Below, piece by piece: positions 35,094 through 47,000 of a DNA stretch of 64,000 nt (positions are counted from its first letter, which is position 1; every line of letters starts with the position of its first letter). A program made the position numbers and the translations under genes. Source of the DNA: Coprinopsis marcescibilis. Taxonomy: Eukaryota; Basidiomycota; Agaricomycetes; Agaricales; Psathyrellaceae. The stretch lies in assembly GCA_004369085.1 (NCBI GenBank), contig ML210161.1, forward strand, positions 62,001 to 126,000. Direction: 5' to 3'. The notes beneath the pieces were generated by a model. It was given only the letters and a program-made list of their open reading frames with translations, searched no databases and was not told the origin of the DNA.

Positions 35094-35847
35094 CCAGAAC
35101 CTGAACATAACCGAGGGTTTTGCATACCCTTGGTGAACAGAGCTGGAGCAAGACACCGCTATCAACACTGCCCCATTCCCTTTCAAGCTATATCAGCTAG
35201 CCCAATGCTCAATCCCAAGAACATCAAACTCTCTGTACGAGTTTTCTTTTTCTTTTTTCTTTCTTTTTTAATACTTGCTTTTAGATTTTGCACTGCATCG
35301 CTGCAGCCATTGCTCTAGCAATCATATCCATCAGGCTGTGCATAGTTGAGATGGCTCAGCAGAGCGCCAGTTGCACCATCATCGTCTACGCCAACCAGGC
35401 ACTTTGAACCGTTGCTCTCTGCTATCATGACCTGCCGTCCTGGTCACCTGACAGTCTCAAATGAACAGCAAGAATGAGGTACGATGGTCGTGCCTACCAG
35501 TAACATATCTGAAAAATCTGTTCAGGTTCCTTACAAAGATCTGGCACAAGCGCGCTGCTCTATCAATTAGACGTCAAAGTGCACCTAACCCAGCAGCTGG
35601 ATCCCTTTGGCTGGTTGCGTATCAACTATCTTTGGGAACTTGGATATGTTTCTTGTTAAATTTGCATGGCAAACTGGGATATATGCTACTACCTCCTTTC
35701 TTTTACGGGTTTGCGTCTTAACAGTGTACTATTTATAGTGCTTCCCAGATCAACAATTTTCGGGAACTTTCCGTCGCTTAGCAGCCTTGAGACGAGCATT
35801 CCAAGTCTAGCATTCTCTTCTTATTCACGACAACCACAATTACCAGC
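35094..35847. other. intergenic region inside the island
   Basis: It contains a pyrimidine-rich tract (about 35240-35275) and the promoter of the next gene. No gene is supported. Confidence 0.45.
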
Positions 35848-38126
35848 ATGCCACGAGTGAAGAAGAGGATCCCAATACCACCAAGAACAGACAGTCCTGT
35901 AGAGTACATTGATCCCGTTGTATCCGACGTGGACTCCTCAAGCGACGAGGGCCTCCAAAACCTCTCTCAACCACTGCCACGTGTCAATTCTCGCACCCAC
36001 CCAACTCAGCAGCCTCATCTACAGCAGCAACATCCGCGTTCCCAGCCGCTACAGGCCAGACAGCCAGTACCTCTGCAACGCACAAGTGGAACCACATTCT
36101 ACGGAGAAGCTCAATTAAACAGTGTCCAGTACGGATACCAGGCTGGTCCCAATGGCACTGGCCCTGCCGCAGACTCTAGCCGCAGTCAAAGCGCAGCACA
36201 AGAGATCCAGCGGCTCCACCAGGTATGCTTTTTTATCTTCCATCTACTTTGCGTCTACTTTGTCTAACGACCACATATAGATTATCACAAATAGCCAGCT
36301 ACAAACAAACAAACTCACAGAGCAACTGCGCCAACTCAGCATAGAGAATCAAGTTCTCCGAAATACTGCCAAATCCAGCAGTGCCAACAACGATAGCACC
36401 AAAGACGATGAAGAAGACGAGTTGACCAATGCCGCAGCAAATCACGGGCGCAAATTTGGACTTCTCCACCAGGTTTTTATTGAGGACGCCTGGTTTATGA
36501 ATGCTAATCCTCACACCACAAGTGTATTCCTTGGCCGTTTCAAAGACGAACACAGCAAGAAGCTTGGTGCTGTAGCACAGCTGTACGAATCGGTACCAGT
36601 TGGCTATCACGACGCATTGGAGAAATCCATTGCCTATCAAAGAAAGGTGTGTACAACCGATATGTTGAGCATCCTATTATTATCTGAGAAATTTCTAGTT
36701 TACCCAGGCCTCAAACGACTACCAACGGCAGCTAATGAAACGGCTGCGCGAGGGTATTGCAGCTGAAGTGTTTGGCAACAAACACCTGGCTGATTATTAT
36801 CGATTTTCTCGCGCCAATCGTCCCCAACTCCCCGAATGCCAAGCTCTCATCGCATGGCCGGAGGGTACTGATACCTCCCAGCTCTGTAACCTCTTGCCAA
36901 TTCACTTTCCGAACAACAAGCTTGATATGCGAAATGCATTTCGATGTCGCCCGTTTGCACTGGTAAGCCAAACCATCTTCTCTTCATATTGCAGCTCACA
37001 ACGGTGTGCAGATCATCCGTGCATGGCTCTTTGGCCCTGCATCAATTCGTCCTGCGCATCTCAACAAAACACCACCTGGAATGCCCAACGGCAAGGCGTG
37101 GGATGTACGAGGAGTCACACCAGGATTACTTTCACTAGTGTGGGTGATTGTAAGTGCTCGAAGCTGCTATCTTTGCCTCTATGATCTAATATATGTTGTC
37201 AGAGTGTTTTTATTCACAGCACCGACAATGTTTTTCAAGAGGTTGGCGACCAGTCCGGGATCAAATACCGTGAACTTTACAACGGCTTCCAACGGTACAT
37301 TATCGAAGCCTTGGCCTCCGACGACAAGAGCGACAACGAAGCCATGCTTAGCCTCTTTGACTGGTATAACAGCATTGTCTTCGTTCATCTCAAGACGGCC
37401 CACAGTCCAAGACCAGCCCAAACCCTGACGGAAACTAGGCAGGTGAACGAGATGGCAGCATTGATGTCTGGTTTGAAGCTTGGCCCAAGGGATGACTCCA
37501 TTGTCGAGGATATACCCCAAGCCAATCATCCTCTACAGCCACCTGTCCATACAACAGAGTCCCCGCTTCGTCATGCCATGCCACCTCAAGTCCCGGCCGA
37601 GTTACCACTGCCCTCTTCATCCTCTCAGGTCCATCCATCTCTTCCTGCACCTCGTCAAGCTCGTTCGGGACCTTCTCAACCTGCTCTGCGGCCTCCACCA
37701 GCAGATGCAGCCATCTATGTCGCAACTCTGCAACCCCCTCCAAGCCCAGTCCTCGATACTAATACCGGACCTGGACATTCCCGCACTCCAGACCGTCGTC
37801 ACCCAGATCTACCTGCCACACCTTTCAACAACGCCAACACTTTGCAATCACCGGGTTTTCTCCAACCACAATTTGTCCAAGTCGCAGTCCCAATCATTGA
37901 TATTGATCCGTTAGACATGTGCACCAACGTGCAGTTCAGCGAAGGTGTCGACAACACACGGGAAACTGCAGATGGGTTCCTTTACAGTGGTCTCAACGAC
38001 AGCCAGGCACCGCAAGAGGACGAAATCACCGCCACCACAAGTCCAACCAAGCCTCGTGGACGCAATCCCAGGGCTAAGAAGGCAGCTGCACCAAAGAAAG
38101 CCAATACAAAGGGAAAGAAGAAATAG
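35848..38126 (+). CDS. unrecognised agaricomycete-type protein with coiled coil and AT-hook-like basic tail
   Basis: Five exons (about 35848-36221, 36281-36646, 36698-36963, 37012-37149, 37202-38126) give about 690 residues with no interruption. The N-terminal 110 residues are Gln/Pro/Ser-rich. A short coiled coil follows (QLQTNKLTEQLRQLSIENQVL), then a globular region of about 250 residues with WFMNANPHTTSVFLGRF, RANRPQLPECQALIAWPEGTD and IRAWLFGPASIRP. A Pro/Ser-rich linker leads to a Lys/Arg/Ala tail containing KPRGRNPRAKKAAAPKK, which resembles an AT-hook or H1-like DNA-binding tail. I do not recognise the globular part; a transposon-linked fungal family is likely from the setting. A nuclear, DNA-associated role is inference only. 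Confidence 0.6.
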
Positions 38127-38760
38127 GAGAGAATATACCGTTACCAAGTGTAACACAATTGCATGCTCAGGCGACTTCTACGGACAACCTTCGGGCATTT
38201 TCCATCTGTATTTTACTGCACATTAGATTCTGTGATAGCTTGTTAGCATTGTACATTACCTGCACATAAAACATAGATAACTCACGTTTATATGCCCGGA
38301 CTCCTCCACCGCTGTCAACTGGCAGGCAGACGACGGAAACCGATACGTTGAACCCTTGTTGTGATGACTGGATTTCGGTGGCTTGCACAGCCACTACAAG
38401 CCAACCGTTGTCCCAGGGTCAACCCGGTTCGGGAAACAAGCCATCAACGTGTTTTAGGCCTGTTCGACTGATTGAGCTTATTATTTCCACGAGCCGGCCA
38501 TTGGCTTCCGTGCAACTCCGGTGAACCAGCCTGCAACGGCTGAGTCAGGATTTCGGACAATTGGGCGCCTGATGCAGACGATAATCTAATCTATTTCCTC
38601 TTCCAGCGCATCAAACCTGGGAATCAATGGGAATGGTTCGATTTGTTTTAAAAGTTTCGGTCAATATAAAACGAGAGCTGTTGTGACAGCCAAACTTACG
38701 ATTTGGCTTGAACTCCCCCTTTCTTACTTTCTTCTTTTCGGTCGAGTTCGTGGTCGTCAA
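38127..38760. other. CYP51 promoter region
   Basis: About 630 bp upstream of CYP51. A TATA-like TCAATATAAAAC lies near 38662, about 95 bp before the ATG. No classical sterol regulatory element was recognised by eye. Confidence 0.45.
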
Positions 38761-40810
38761 ATGTCATCGTTTGCCGCTCAATTGAACGGCACACTCCCAA
38801 TGTCGGACGCATGGGCGGGGTATCTCGCACAAGCCAAAGAACACGTTTCGTCGTTGGATTCGCGTACCATTGTGCTGCTGCTCATTAATGCGCCAGTTAT
38901 CGCCATTTTGCTTAACGTCATTCGACAATTGGTACGTGCTTTGTGAAGGGCCAGAAACGGGGATTGTGCTGACCTTGGCTCTATAGGTGGTTCCACGAAA
39001 CGCCTCAGAGCCTCCCGAGGTTTTCCACTGGTTGCCCATCGTCGGCTCGGCCATTTCTTATGGAAACGACCCCCTCAGATTCTTTTTTGAATGCAGAGAG
39101 AAGGTGAGCCGCTACGATATACCAGGGGACGCGCGTATTGACGAATGACTAGTACGGCGATGTGTTCACCTTCATCCTTCTCGGACGACGTGTCACTGTG
39201 GCATTGGGCTCCAAGGGAAACAACTTTGTCCTCGGTGGGAAATCAATCGTGTTCAATGCCGAGGATGCATATACCGTAAGATTTATCCCGCATTGCCCAT
39301 GGCTCATAAATAACCGGAAACCTTCACTTTAGCATCTTACGACACCCGTTTTCGGCAAAGATGTCGTCTACGATGTCCCGAATGAGAAGTTTATGGAGCA
39401 AAAGCGATTCGTCAAGGTCGGTTTGTCGACGGACAACCTTCGCGCTTATGTCGGCATGATTGAAGATGAAGTCGAGGAGTTCTTCAACGCGGATCCCTCT
39501 TTCCGCACCTACCAATCCAACGACATCAACGAATGGGGCACCTTCAGCACCGTCAAGGTCATGCAGGAGATCACCATCCTCACTGCTTCGCGAACTCTCC
39601 AGGGCAAGGAAATTCGGGCTGGTTTGACCAAGGACTTTGCTGAAGTTTACAACGATTTGGACGGCGGATTTACCCCCATCAACTTCATGTTCCCCAACTT
39701 ACCCCTGGAGAGCTACCGCAAGCGTGACCGCGCACAGAAGAAGATGAGTGACTTCTATGTTGGAATCATCAAGAACCGCAGAGAGGGTAAATCTAGCGAG
39801 GTATGTTTCAGTCCTTTATCCTGGTGTACTCTGCTCTGATGCTTATTCGACAGACCGAACACGACATGATTGCGGCTTTGATTGAACAAACCTATCGCAA
39901 CGGAGAATATCTCAAGGATCACGAAATTGCTCACATTATGATTGCTCTTTTAATGGCTGGTCAACACACCTCATCTGCCACTGGTTCATGGACTCTCCTC
40001 CACCTCGCCAACAACCCTGAAGTCGCGTATGTTTAATTCCAACTATTCTTATAAAGCCTTACTTATGGGTTCTTTCCAGTGAAGCGCTGTACAAGGAGCA
40101 GGTTGAAAACTTCGGGACTCCCGATGGCAAGTTCCGATCTCCCTCCTTCGAGGAACTGCGTGCCCTTCCAGTTCTCGATTCTGCTATCCGTGAAACCCTC
40201 CGCATGCACCCTCCCATCCACAGCATCATGCGATATGTCCGTGAGGATGTTGTCGTCCCTGGATCCCTCTCCGCACCTTCGAAGGACAAGACCTATCTCA
40301 TCCCCAAGGGAAACTACGTACTCGCTTCCCCCTATGTCAGCCAAATGGATCCCCGCGTCTGGAAGAATGCTGATACCTGGGACCCTGCCCGATGGAGCGA
40401 CCCCGAAGGCGTTGCTGCAGCTGCTTACAACACCTACGCTGATGAACACGGAGAGAAGATTGACTACGGATTCGGTGCTGTTAGCAAGGGCACAGAGTCT
40501 CCTTACCAACCTTTCGGTGCCGGCAAGCATAGATGTATCGGCGAACAGGTAAGCATCTTATGCTTGTCCATTGGCTTAGGAGCATGACTGACCTCCCGTC
40601 TAGTTCGCTTATCTGCAATTGGGAGCTATTATCACTTCTATTGTTCGCAAAATAGAAATGAGAATTGAAACAGTGCCAGAGCACAACTATCATGTATGTC
40701 TCCCCCACATTCCCGAACTTGAAGCGTTGCTGAGCAATTATCATTAGACTATGATCGTAATGCCCAAAAACCCGAACATCATCTCATATCGTCGCCGCAA
40801 GTTCGATTAG
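38761..40810 (+). CDS. ERG11: lanosterol/eburicol 14-alpha-demethylase CYP51
   Basis: About 545 residues in eight or nine exons. This ER-anchored P450 removes the 14-alpha-methyl group of lanosterol or eburicol in ergosterol synthesis and is the target of azoles. The N terminus has a membrane helix ([18 protein letters not shown]). Conserved CYP51 blocks follow: [21 protein letters not shown] (B' helix and B-C loop, with the Tyr and Lys that contact azoles), the I-helix motif [13 protein letters not shown] with the CYP51-type His and Thr, the ExxR in [14 protein letters not shown], and the heme loop [13 protein letters not shown] with its Cys ligand. The last residues are YRRRKFD. The length is normal and the frame is complete. 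The heme loop has Lys where many ascomycete proteins have Arg. Confidence 0.97.
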
Positions 40811-41066
40811 GAGATTTATTAATGGAGGACTATTTATACCTCAAATTTATTACCAGGGGTCGTATACCAATAGATAACACAACGGATGGTATTCACCGAT
40901 CAATTAATGCTTTTGCTCGCAATGCTGGATCTTTCAGCACTCTGGTGACTAGAAGGTAGAGAATGCAGTTGGATTATAACTGATCAAATGATATACTCGC
41001 TCGTTCCAAGGCAGCCCACACCCGTGTGCACGTGGCCATAAGCCCTTGGCTTTATTGCCATGCACC

Positions 41067-41150
41067 GCCCGCCTAGCTCAATCGGATAGAGCGTCAGACT
41101 CTTATGACTAGGCGATCTGAAGGCTGCGAGTTCGACCCTCGCGGTGGGCT
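41067..41150 (+). tRNA. tRNA-Lys(CTT) with 10-nt intron
   Basis: Acceptor GCCCGCC pairs with GGTGGGC (one G-U pair), D arm GCTC/GAGC, anticodon stem TCAGA/TCTGA, loop C-T-CTT-A with U33, and T arm GCGAG-TTCGACC-CTCGC. Ten extra bases sit one base 3' of the anticodon, the usual intron position. A run of seven Ts (about 41158-41165) follows as a pol III terminator. Confidence 0.92.
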
Positions 41151-41351
41151 AAAGGATCTTTTTTTGTTTTGTTTTGGCCTTTCGGAGTTGGCCGATCGGA
41201 GCCTGATAGAGAGCTGATTTGACTGAACGCGCTCTTGGACAATCGCGATATTCACCCGAACACAGAAGCAGGGCTCTCTGGTTCATTTTCTACTACTTTT
41301 GACCTTGGACGACTGGAAATTTGATATACATCTCACGAACGACAATACGAC

Positions 41352-43344
41352 ATGCAAAAAGACGACGACGGATTCTTCAACCCCGCAGCGGCAACTGCAG
41401 GTATGTGCTACGGTTATGTACGTTGACATGACTTATGGCCTTCGACGTATAGTCCCTGCCGCTGCCCCCGTCCCTGTGCCTGCTGATGCAGCAGAACCTG
41501 CAGGCAGTCCGAAGCCTGAACAGAAGGAGGCCACTCCTGGTAAGTACAGACAATACACGATTTCGATTTGGAATGGAACGGCAAACCTGACGTAGATGTA
41601 GAGCCTGAGGGAGATCTCATCAAGTCTTCATTCGAAGTCACTGTACGTACCTTTGGCGCCTATGATGCATCCGAATGCTTATATGCCTTTAGGTCACCCT
41701 TGCAGACCAGCAACTCGACCCAAATTCACCGTTGTTCAGCGTTAAGACATTCGAGGAGCTGGGATTGTCCGTGTAATTCATTGTATGGTGATGGTGAATT
41801 TTCTGACGGTCAATGCATTCTAGGTCTGAGGACCTGCTCAAGGGTATCTACGATATGGGATTCTCGAAACCATCGAAGATCCAGGAACGCGCCTTGCCCC
41901 TGTTGCTGTCAAATCCGTATGTTTTGGCATGTCCCCGTCGATATCTGGACGAACTAATGCGAGAAAAGGGCGACAAACATGATTGGGCAATCGCAATCTG
42001 GAACTGGAAAGACCGCTGCGTTCGTGTTGACCATGCTCTCCAGAGTCGACTTCAGCCTCCAGAAGCCTCAGGTACCTTCCCTTGATCGTTCCAGGCTGCC
42101 TAGGCTAACTGCGTTTCCTGTAGGCCATCTGCCTGGCCCCTTCCCGAGAACTTGCCCGCCAAATAATGTCGGTAGTGATTACCATGGGCAAGTACACCAA
42201 TGTCCAAACCGAATACGCCATCAAGGACAATCTGCCCCGCGACGCCTCCTCCATCACCGCTCAAATCATCGTCGGAAACCCTGGAACAATGATCGATCTC
42301 ATGCGCAGAAAGGTTCTAGATACGAGCAAAGTCAAGGTGTTCGTGTTGGACGAGGCAGACAATATGTTGGATCAAGACGGTCTTGGGGACCAAACTCTGC
42401 GGGTGAAGAAGTACGTTTTCGCAGCCGAACTCAGTTTCTTGCGTTGGGTGTTGACCAGCTACTGTGTTAATCTACAGCATGTTACCAAGAAGCCCAGCAA
42501 ACCCCGTTCAAATCATCCTGTTCTCCGCTACCTTCCCCGACCATGTCCGAGCATTCGCCAACAAGTTTGCACCCAACGCGAACAAGATCGAACTCCAGAA
42601 GGAAGAGCTCAGTGTGGACAGTATACGACAATTCTACATGGACTGCAGAGATGAGGAACACAAATACGATATCCTCGTGAGCTTATACTCTCTGCTGACC
42701 ATCGGTCAGAGTATCATCTTCTGCAAGGTGCGTTTCTCTCGGAATCAACAGAAACCCAGATGAGACATCTGACAAACGATTCTGTAGCGTCGTGATACCG
42801 CTGATCGCATCTCCCACCGAATGACCGCAGAGGGCCACAAGGTCGCCTCCCTGCATGGTGCAAAAGACGCCAACGAGCGAGACGCGATCATCGACCGATT
42901 CCGAGAGGGCAAGGAGAAGGTTTTGATTACGACAAACGTTATCGCTCGGGGTATCGACATTCTCCAGGTCAGTCATCTCCCCACATACATAAGTACCGAG
43001 GGGCTCATATCATGTTAGGTCAACATGGTCGTAAACTACGATCTACCATTAATGAACGACCGCGGACCATCGTCGGCGGATGACAGTCGACCTGATGTCG
43101 AGACATACATCCATCGTATCGGACGAACAGGTCGCTTTGGAAGGAAGGGTATCAGCATCAACTTTGTGCACGACAAGCGGACATGGCTTCAGGTTGGTTG
43201 TTTTCCGCATCTTTAGCCATCAAACCACTCATTCATTGTTCAAAGATGGAAGCGATCGAAAAGGCACTGGGGAGAAAAATTGTACGGATTGAAACCAATG
43301 ATTTGGATGATATGGAGGAGAAGATGAAGAAAGCTCTTAAGTAA
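41352..43344 (+). CDS. DBP5: DEAD-box RNA helicase Dbp5
   Basis: About 480 residues in roughly ten exons. Dbp5 (Rat8, DDX19) works at the cytoplasmic face of the nuclear pore, where Gle1 and inositol hexakisphosphate trigger it to strip export factors from mRNA; it also acts in translation termination. After an Ala/Pro-rich N terminus come the Dbp5-type lead [34 protein letters not shown], shown here only in part across exons, the Q motif [10 protein letters not shown], Walker [25 protein letters not shown] in [14 protein letters not shown] in LFSATFP, and ARGID plus [11 protein letters not shown] in domain 2. The C terminus is [17 protein letters not shown]49, another mRNA-export component, lies elsewhere in the window without obvious linkage. 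Confidence 0.93.
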
Positions 43345-43489
43345 TGGATTTCGACCCTCAGCTGTCCTTATTTGAGTCTGCGGATAAATGCATTGCCATG
43401 TGTGGCAAGAACTTTCAGAAGTGTACATGTGCAATAGGCAATACTAAGGTATCGGGCAATCAAATCATTACAGTCAGCTCCTACGGATA

Positions 43490-43879
43490 ATGACGGGGAT
43501 CAGGACTGTCCGAAATATGGGGATACAAAGGCGCATTGCTTCTCTAACACCAGTGCGACGATCAGGAGCAGGAGCAGGAGCAGCATCCGTGCCAGTGACT
43601 GTTCTGGACGAGTTAAAAGTGCTAGCTGGACTCTGGAGTGAAGCAACATCCAAGCGGGGTTCAAAGATATTTAGCCGCTGACCAAGGTTAGAACACTTTC
43701 GGCCAAGAGCTCTGCGCTGAGACATACATATATCGTAGGCTACGGCTTGGGTACAGAAACACATCGGAGAAGCTCTGAAACTGAAGCGCCGCGAGGCCCG
43801 AACACAGGATATCGCAGTCAAAAGCACTGCCAAGTTCCAGCTCTGGAATTCCAGAATCTGGATGAAGTTGAGCAACTAA
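43490..43879 (+). CDS. tentative small spliced gene, 89 aa
   Basis: Two exons, 43490-43618 and 43739-43879, join between codons (donor GTGCTA, acceptor TCGTAG). They encode a basic N terminus (MTGIRTVRNMGIQRRIAS, presequence-like), an Ala/Gly run, and a charged helix (WVQKHIGEALKLKRREAR). I do not recognise it. Two other joints also stay open, and a minus-strand frame overlaps but starts with TTG, so the model is weak. It could be a short mitochondrial protein or an accident of composition. Confidence 0.25.
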
Positions 43880-44076
43880 AAGTTACCCAAATGGACGCAA
43901 CGCAAATTCACGATTTTCAGTAAAATGAGAGGATATAAACAGATGATGATTATTAGCGTAATGATTTACAGGAATTCTGGATATTGGAAAAACACAAGAT
44001 GAAAGTGCATGGCGATCTATGAAGTAGTAGTACGAGCTCGTGATATTGATTGCGAAGAATGATGATAGCAGACACA

Positions 44077-47000
44077 TTAAGAAGTAGATGCTTGAGCAAA
44101 GGCGACGGCAGTGGTCTCAGAGTGAGAAAGTGAAATGAGAACCTTCTTGATGCCCTTGGCCTCGGCCTGACGCTGAGCCTCCCCGTGCAAGTGAACTGTA
44201 GGCGCGCCATTGGAGTCGTTGACGATCTCGATCTCCTTCATTGCAGCAGCAGCACCGTTGGACTTGACACCGAGAGACTTAAACACGGCTTCCTTTCCGA
44301 CCCAACGAGCGGCGAAAGAGGACTGGGGAGAGGGCTGACGTTGGCAGTAAGCAATCTCGGCCTCAGTGAAGTTGCGAGAGACAAAGGTGGGGTTGTGCGA
44401 AGGGACAGAAGAAATCAGCTCTGTGAATGGAAGGTTAGTGGCGCAACACTAAAAGGAAGGGGGGATATTTACCTTGATCCACACCAACTCCAGCAGGGGC
44501 GTCAGTCCAGACATTTGTGCCCACGAACTTGGACAAGGTCTCAACGTTTCCGGTATCTTTTGGGACGACGGATGTCACTTTTTTGAAAGAGTATTCGCCA
44601 GTCTTGACATCGTAATCGGCACGGGCGGTAGAGTTCAAGAGGACCTTGGTCTCCATGTCACCGAGATATGGCGGGTGTTCCTTGATCTTGACGAGCGAGT
44701 TGTTGATCATCATCTCACTCATGGCCTTGTAGGATATCAGGGCACGAATGACGTTGCGCTCCTTGTACGCCTCGTAGTAGGATGGCTCCAAAGCAGCAAG
44801 GAGATAACGAGGGTGGATAACCAACGCAGTACCGCCAACTTGACCGAAACCAAAGGAAGACTATTTTACGAGTCAGAAAGACATTCAGTGTGCGGGTGAA
44901 ACAATGCTCACCATGACACCAGCACGAATGCCATCGGTGTGAAGCGGCTTGGATGGGAACATGAGTAACTTGCGATCTTGGAACTGGGAGTCAATGTTGC
45001 TAAAATACCTGGTCAGCCAAATAGAAGCATGATCACGAAAGAAATACGCACTCGCTGTTGCGATTGCCAGGGACAATGCCAGTGATAAGACTCTGGAGTA
45101 AACCAACCATCTGCCAGGCAGCGGCACCTCCTTTGGCATGGCCGAGCAAGCTCTTCTGGGCAACAACAGGGACAGCGTTTCCAGGGGTACGAGAGATAGT
45201 CGAGAGGACGTCATTCCAAATGCGAGTCTCGTTGTCTTCGTTGGCCTTTGTGCTTGTCCCGTGAATGGAAAGAACACCAATGTCATCAGCTGTAAGACCC
45301 CAGACTGCGAGAGCACGACGAAGAGGAGCAACATGAGGATCAGAACCTTCCAACATGCCATATAGAGCAAGTGCACTCTTTTCTTGTCGGTGAGCATCCT
45401 CTTCGAGTCCGGCGAGACGACTGGCGATGTAATCCTGACTGACGTCTTCCCCTTTCTGCTTCCTGTATGCGATCTCCTCGTTGAGCTGAGCCTGTTCGTG
45501 CTCGAGCCACTGGGAAATCTGCTTGCGACGGAATTCCAATTGGCGAGTACGATAGGCGATGTCGAGGATCTGAACAGGATACTTAGACGCGACTTCTCGA
45601 GCAATCGTCAATGCTCCCTTGCCAGGGGCAGGGACTGAACGTCCAGCCTTATCACTGAAAGGAGGTTAGCATAAAATTGAATGGACGCGGGTTGGTACGC
45701 ACGTAGAAGTGGAGGTGAAGGCGAGGATACCTCGGATTGGTGCTCCGAGTTCGAGCGCGGTCCTAGCGCTCATTACGACGTGGACACCACAACCTTGCGA
45801 CTCCATGAACTAAATAATTTGATCAGTAAGAGTAAACCGAAAGGCAAACATATACATACTCCTGCACGAGATGTTGTCGCGGGACGAGACATTTCGGTTG
45901 GCTCGCGGCCCATGGCGAATTCAGTCTCGGCGTTGCTGGTGGCCTTCATGTTGGCGAACTCGTAGGAACCTTCTTCGCTGATATCGTCGAAGCCGCCAGC
46001 AAGCATAACCTTGGCTTTGCCAGAAAGGATGGTATCGCAAGCGATCTCGAGAGATTGCAATGCAGTTGCGCTACAATGGTATGAGCAAAAAGCAGTCAGG
46101 ATATCCAAAGTTTACGCACCATGCACCGACGGGGATCTTGACGGGACCGCTGGAAGAGAGCAATAGAAGGTTGATCCAACCAGCAGTGGTATTGATGAAC
46201 CTGGAAAGCAGGATCAATACCTTGTTCTAAGGGCTGATAAATGGGGCTTACGTTTCTTGGAGAATGTCATTTTGAACGTCCTTCTCGTCGCGGCGGTCCT
46301 TGAACATCTTGGCCATACTTGTAACACCACCCATTCCAGATCCGATGGCAGTTCCAACTTCAGAAGGATGGAGATGCTTGTAGAGCTCGTAGGGGTCGGT
46401 GATGCCTGATGCGTTGAGTGCTTCTGCCGTGCAAACCAAGGCCCAGAGAGTTGCCCTGTCAGTTTGGGCGATGATATCGTCAGGGATACCGTATCGTCCA
46501 GCATGCCAGCCAGTGGGAATTTGACCAGCAACGGTGCGACTGAACTTGAAGGCCTTGGGGACCAAGACACAAGCACCCCTCTTGAATTTCGCGAACCACT
46601 GGCCGTCTTCTCCAGCCCAGATGTCACACTTCTCACCGTGTTGGAGCTTGAACTTCTCAGCTTCATTTTGAGACACTTCGATCGGCTCGAGGTCGTGAAT
46701 GAGTTCAATCTCTTGGTTGAAAACCTTTTTGTTAGGATCGTAACCGCGGAAAAGTTCAGGTTCTGAAAAGATCGTTAGCAATATGACACGAAGCCAGCGA
46801 TTAAGTGCATACCGATCAAGCGAACGCCAGAGTGTGCGATGATTTCTGACTCGTACCGGCCCTTGACATCCTTGTCGTCAACAGGTTCGTCGGTCTTGGT
46901 ATCGACCCATCCGACGTAAAGCGATCCATCCTTGAGGCGGCCATTGAAGTGCTTGATGAATCCCATGAGCCAAGCCATTTCGATGCAGGCTTCAATTGTG

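Larger units (their letters stand above)
30398..38126 (+). mobile_element. accessory island with a Plavaka-type transposon; edges not resolved
   Basis: The stretch holds a complete transposase gene, a decayed reverse-strand gene, a hairpin next to a telomere-like motif, and a second intact plus-strand gene with a basic AT-hook-like tail. It sits between two housekeeping genes (mitochondrial RNase and CYP51). The limits given are those of the genes, not of the element. Whether the right-hand gene (35848-38126) is cargo of the same element or an independent resident is unknown, because no terminal repeats or target-site duplications were found. Confidence 0.45.

Noticed and set aside
35067..35104. 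Hairpin plus CTGA as a Helitron 3' end
   Set aside because: The base after CTGA is A, not the expected T, the hairpin is only 7 nt from it, and no Rep/helicase gene or 5' TC end was seen.
43474..43875. 133-residue minus-strand reading frame
   Set aside because: It starts with TTG, has no splice or family support, and overlaps a slightly better plus-strand model.
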